From NCBI GenBank assembly GCA_022564455.1, contig JADFLK010000056.1, positions 1-9,362 of the forward strand: 9,362 nt of DNA, in the 5' to 3' direction. The DNA comes from Bacteroidota bacterium. GTDB lineage: Bacteria; Bacteroidota; Rhodothermia; Rhodothermales; Rubricoccaceae. The translations under genes were made by a program, and so were the position numbers. Position 1 is the stretch's first letter. Each line of letters begins with the position of its first letter. Positions 7,622-9,362 of the stretch are shown here, piece by piece. The notes beneath the pieces are model-generated. The model worked only from the letters and a program-made list of their open reading frames with translations, searched no databases and had not been told where the DNA came from.

Positions 7622-9214
7622 GTGCCCTTTATTCAGGCGGATCGCGACCAGACCACCCTACTTGGCTACTCGCTCAGTGACTTGGTCGAACCGGATGCCA
7701 AGTGCCGGTTCGCACTCTCCCTGGTCCAGCGCCTCGACCTCACGGCGCTCCGTGACCGCTACAGCAATCGTGGCGCGGAAGCCTTCGATCCCGCCATGAT
7801 GCTGGCCCTCTGGTTCTACGCCTATTGTGAGGGGATCACCTCGACTCGCAAGCTGGAGGAGCGCTGCCGGCGCGATACCCACTTCATCTATCTCTCGGCA
7901 CAGCTGAGGCCCGACCACACCAGCTTCTCGCGCTTCCGGAAGAACCATCTCGATTTGATGGGCGCCTACTTCGTCGAGCTCGTGCGGATGGCCGTCGAGG
8001 AGGAGGTCTCGGACTTCGCGCTCCTGGCCGTGGACGGCACGCGCATTCAGGCAGCGGCCTCGCCGAAGCACATCAAAGACGAGGATGGGCTTGGCCGGTA
8101 TTTGAAGGCGGTGCGCGCCGACCTGGAGGCGTATATGCAAGAGTGCGAGCAGATGGAGAAGCTCGAGGGGCAGCAGCGTTCGCAGGCGGAGGTCGAGCGG
8201 TCACAGGCCGACATCGAGCGTGCCCGGGCCGAAGAGGCGCGGTTGCTGGAGTGCCAGGCGGAACTAACCGCGCGCAAGGCGCAGATGAAGGCCGAGCATC
8301 GGAGCGGCCACACCATCAACCTGAGCGAGCCGGAGGCCTGCGCGCTCGATAAGGTCAACGGCACTTCGCGCCTGCCTGCCTACAACGCGCAAGTGGTGGT
8401 CGATGCGAAGACGCACCTGATAATAGCCTGCGACGCGGTGCAGGACCGCAACGACAAGCGGCAGTTTGCGGCCATGCACCAGCGGGCGGAGGCCACGCTC
8501 GGCATCGATCCGCGCCGCACCTTCGTCGCCGACGCGGGCTACCACAGCCTCGACCAACTGGCCTATATAGAGCGCGAGCAGGTCGATGCCGTTCTCGCCG
8601 ACCCAACCCCCTACCAGCGATCAAAGCGAGGCGACGGGCATGAGAGCAGCGTCGCCACGGCGGGGGAGGGCCGCTTCACTCGGAGCGATTTTACATACGA
8701 TGCGGAGACGGACCACTACCGGTGCCCGGCCGGCGAACGACTAACCTACCAGCATACCCGCAAGCGCGGAGCGCGCCGCCAACGTGTTTATGGGACGAGC
8801 GCCTGCCGAGGGTGTGTGCTTAAGGCCAGGTGCCAGCCGAAGGCGCACCTGCTACGGCGCATCTTCCGCGATGAAGCGGAGCATCTGGCCGAAGCGATGC
8901 ACGAGCGCCTCCAGAGCGAAGAGGGCAAGGTTCGCTTGAAGGCCCGGAAGGGGAGCGTCGAGCCGGTGATCGGCAACCTGAAGGCGAACCTCGGCTTCAG
9001 ACGATTCAGCTTGCGCGGCTTGAAGCAGGTCAAAGGGGAGCTCTACCTGATGACCATCGCACACAACATCAACACGCTGTTCAAGATGGCGCAGGAAGGT
9101 GCCTTTCTTGCCCTTTGGTCTCTTCTGATCCCGTTTTTCGCCCTTCTGAGCCTCAGCCGGGCTCGCAGAGCCACCCTTTCATTCGCGCACAGTCATCAAC
9201 TCACTCAGGGCTGA
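7622..9214 (+). CDS. IS1182 family transposase
   Basis: A 530-residue DDE transposase. The N-terminal DUF772-type region (about 15-110) shows the family's AFDPAMMLALWFYAYCEGI and LRPDHTSFSRFR motifs. The likely catalytic triad is Asp138 (LLAVDGTRIQA), Asp304 (FVADAGYHS) and Glu447 (SVEPVIGNLK). A charged helical insert at about 161-226, rich in Glu, Arg and Gln, looks like a coiled coil. A cysteine cluster (Cys368, 395, 398, 404: CPAG...CRGC...C) resembles the zinc-binding insert common in this family. The protein ends in a hydrophobic stretch (FLALWSLLIPFFALLSL, about 495-511) and a basic tail. The only start is GTG at 7622, since an in-frame TAG lies at 7595-7597. It appears intact and potentially active. 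Confidence 0.93.
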   Translation: MPFIQADRDQTTLLGYSLSDLVEPDAKCRFALSLVQRLDLTALRDRYSNRGAEAFDPAMMLALWFYAYCEGITSTRKLEERCRRDTHFIYLSAQLRPDHTSFSRFRKNHLDLMGAYFVELVRMAVEEEVSDFALLAVDGTRIQAAASPKHIKDEDGLGRYLKAVRADLEAYMQECEQMEKLEGQQRSQAEVERSQADIERARAEEARLLECQAELTARKAQMKAEHRSGHTINLSEPEACALDKVNGTSRLPAYNAQVVVDAKTHLIIACDAVQDRNDKRQFAAMHQRAEATLGIDPRRTFVADAGYHSLDQLAYIEREQVDAVLADPTPYQRSKRGDGHESSVATAGEGRFTRSDFTYDAETDHYRCPAGERLTYQHTRKRGARRQRVYGTSACRGCVLKARCQPKAHLLRRIFRDEAEHLAEAMHERLQSEEGKVRLKARKGSVEPVIGNLKANLGFRRFSLRGLKQVKGELYLMTIAHNINTLFKMAQEGAFLALWSLLIPFFALLSLSRARRATLSFAHSHQLTQG

Positions 9215-9229
9215 ATCAACAACAAGGCT

Positions 9230-9244
9230 TCTGTGCAACAGCCT
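9230..9244 (-). repeat. IS right inverted repeat
   Basis: TCTGTGCAACAGCCT, 15 nt after the transposase stop; its last 11 bases mirror the left tip. Confidence 0.85.
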
Positions 9245-9250
9245 CGAAGG
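9245..9250 (+). repeat. Target-site duplication, right copy (CGAAGG)
   Basis: A direct copy of 7523-7528, immediately outside the right end of the element. Confidence 0.75.
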
Positions 9251-9260
9251 CGGGGATGAC
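9250..9260. repeat. REP-like palindrome, right arm (interrupted by IS)
   Basis: GCGGGGATGAC, the partner of the arm at 7513-7523. It is followed by GAGGTGG, and a similar GGGAATGACGAGATGG occurs at 9325-9340, so the right side carries two related half-sites in the same orientation. A short imperfect hairpin (CCAGGGCAT/ATGCCTGG, 9301-9318) lies between them. No gene is visible from 9261 to the window end. Confidence 0.7.
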
Positions 9261-9362
9261 GAGGTGGAGGGATGTGGTGGCCCGATCAGCATACGCAACC
9301 CCAGGGCATCATGCCTGGAGGGTGGGAATGACGAGATGGGGGTTCTCAAGATCCCCGACACC

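Larger units (their letters stand above)
7529..9244 (+). mobile_element. IS1182-type insertion sequence, complete
   Basis: A 1716-bp element bounded by AGGCTGTTGCA at the left and TGCAACAGCCT at the right, which are perfect 11-bp inverted repeats; the match continues as GA versus CAGA after a 2-nt gap. Both ends abut CGAAGG direct repeats. It carries one transposase gene reading rightward, 93 bp from the left end; those 93 bp are AT-rich at 7549-7585 and probably hold its promoter. Length, single gene and GGCTGTTGCA-type ends fit the IS1182 family. Near its right tip AGGCT...AGCCT could form a small subterminal hairpin. The intact frame and clean duplication suggest recent insertion. Confidence 0.9.

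Noticed and set aside
8047..8624. Minus-strand frames inside the insertion sequence
   Set aside because: They overlap the intact transposase in antisense and show no recognisable family.

Overview
The window comes from a bacterium of moderately high GC, probably a Bacteroidota or Rhodothermia-like lineage. This is an inference. The main genes (glnS, the lipoprotein gene, hutI, ftcD) lack Shine-Dalgarno sequences and have pyrimidine-rich start contexts. Two possible Bacteroidota-type promoters (TTTG/TTG with TAnnTTTG-like) are visible. The intergenic spaces hold short palindromic repeats of the GTCATCCTGAG, GTCATTCCCGC and CCCTCC/GGAGGG types.

Left edge (1-1070): a jumble of gene pieces. A small zinc-ribbon-like gene runs off the left edge on the minus strand. 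An open frame at 210-1070 is a mosaic of four unrelated pieces: an amidohydrolase (YtcJ-like) piece, the N-terminus of a homocysteine S-methyltransferase/methionine synthase, an antisense piece of a beta-repeat surface protein, and the genuine C-terminal domain of bacterial glutamyl-tRNA synthetase (gltX). The first joint lies in a motif, ADGAMGSR, that both flanking families carry. This is either a short-read assembly chimera (my leading view) or a real microhomology recombination scar.

Centre (1071-3754): a repeat-rich spacer with two hairpins and a 53-bp tandem repeat, then glnS on the minus strand, encoding glutaminyl-tRNA synthetase with a fused C-terminal YqeY/GatB-like tail. The gltX remnant and glnS lie tail to tail.

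Histidine degradation block (4003-7407): a small OB-fold-like lipoprotein gene sits 3 nt upstream of hutI (imidazolonepropionase) on the plus strand. Facing it on the minus strand is a bifunctional ftcD gene (glutamate formimidoyltransferase plus formimidotetrahydrofolate cyclodeaminase). HutI makes N-formimino-L-glutamate and FtcD moves the formimino group to tetrahydrofolate, so the two are consecutive steps. A 101-bp palindromic repeat lies between their 3' ends and supplies the last codons and stop of hutI. hutH and hutU are not in the window.

Right (7408-9362): a complete IS1182-type insertion sequence (7529-9244) with matching 11-bp ends and a CGAAGG target duplication. It sits in the loop of a REP-like palindrome upstream of ftcD. 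The transposase looks intact.
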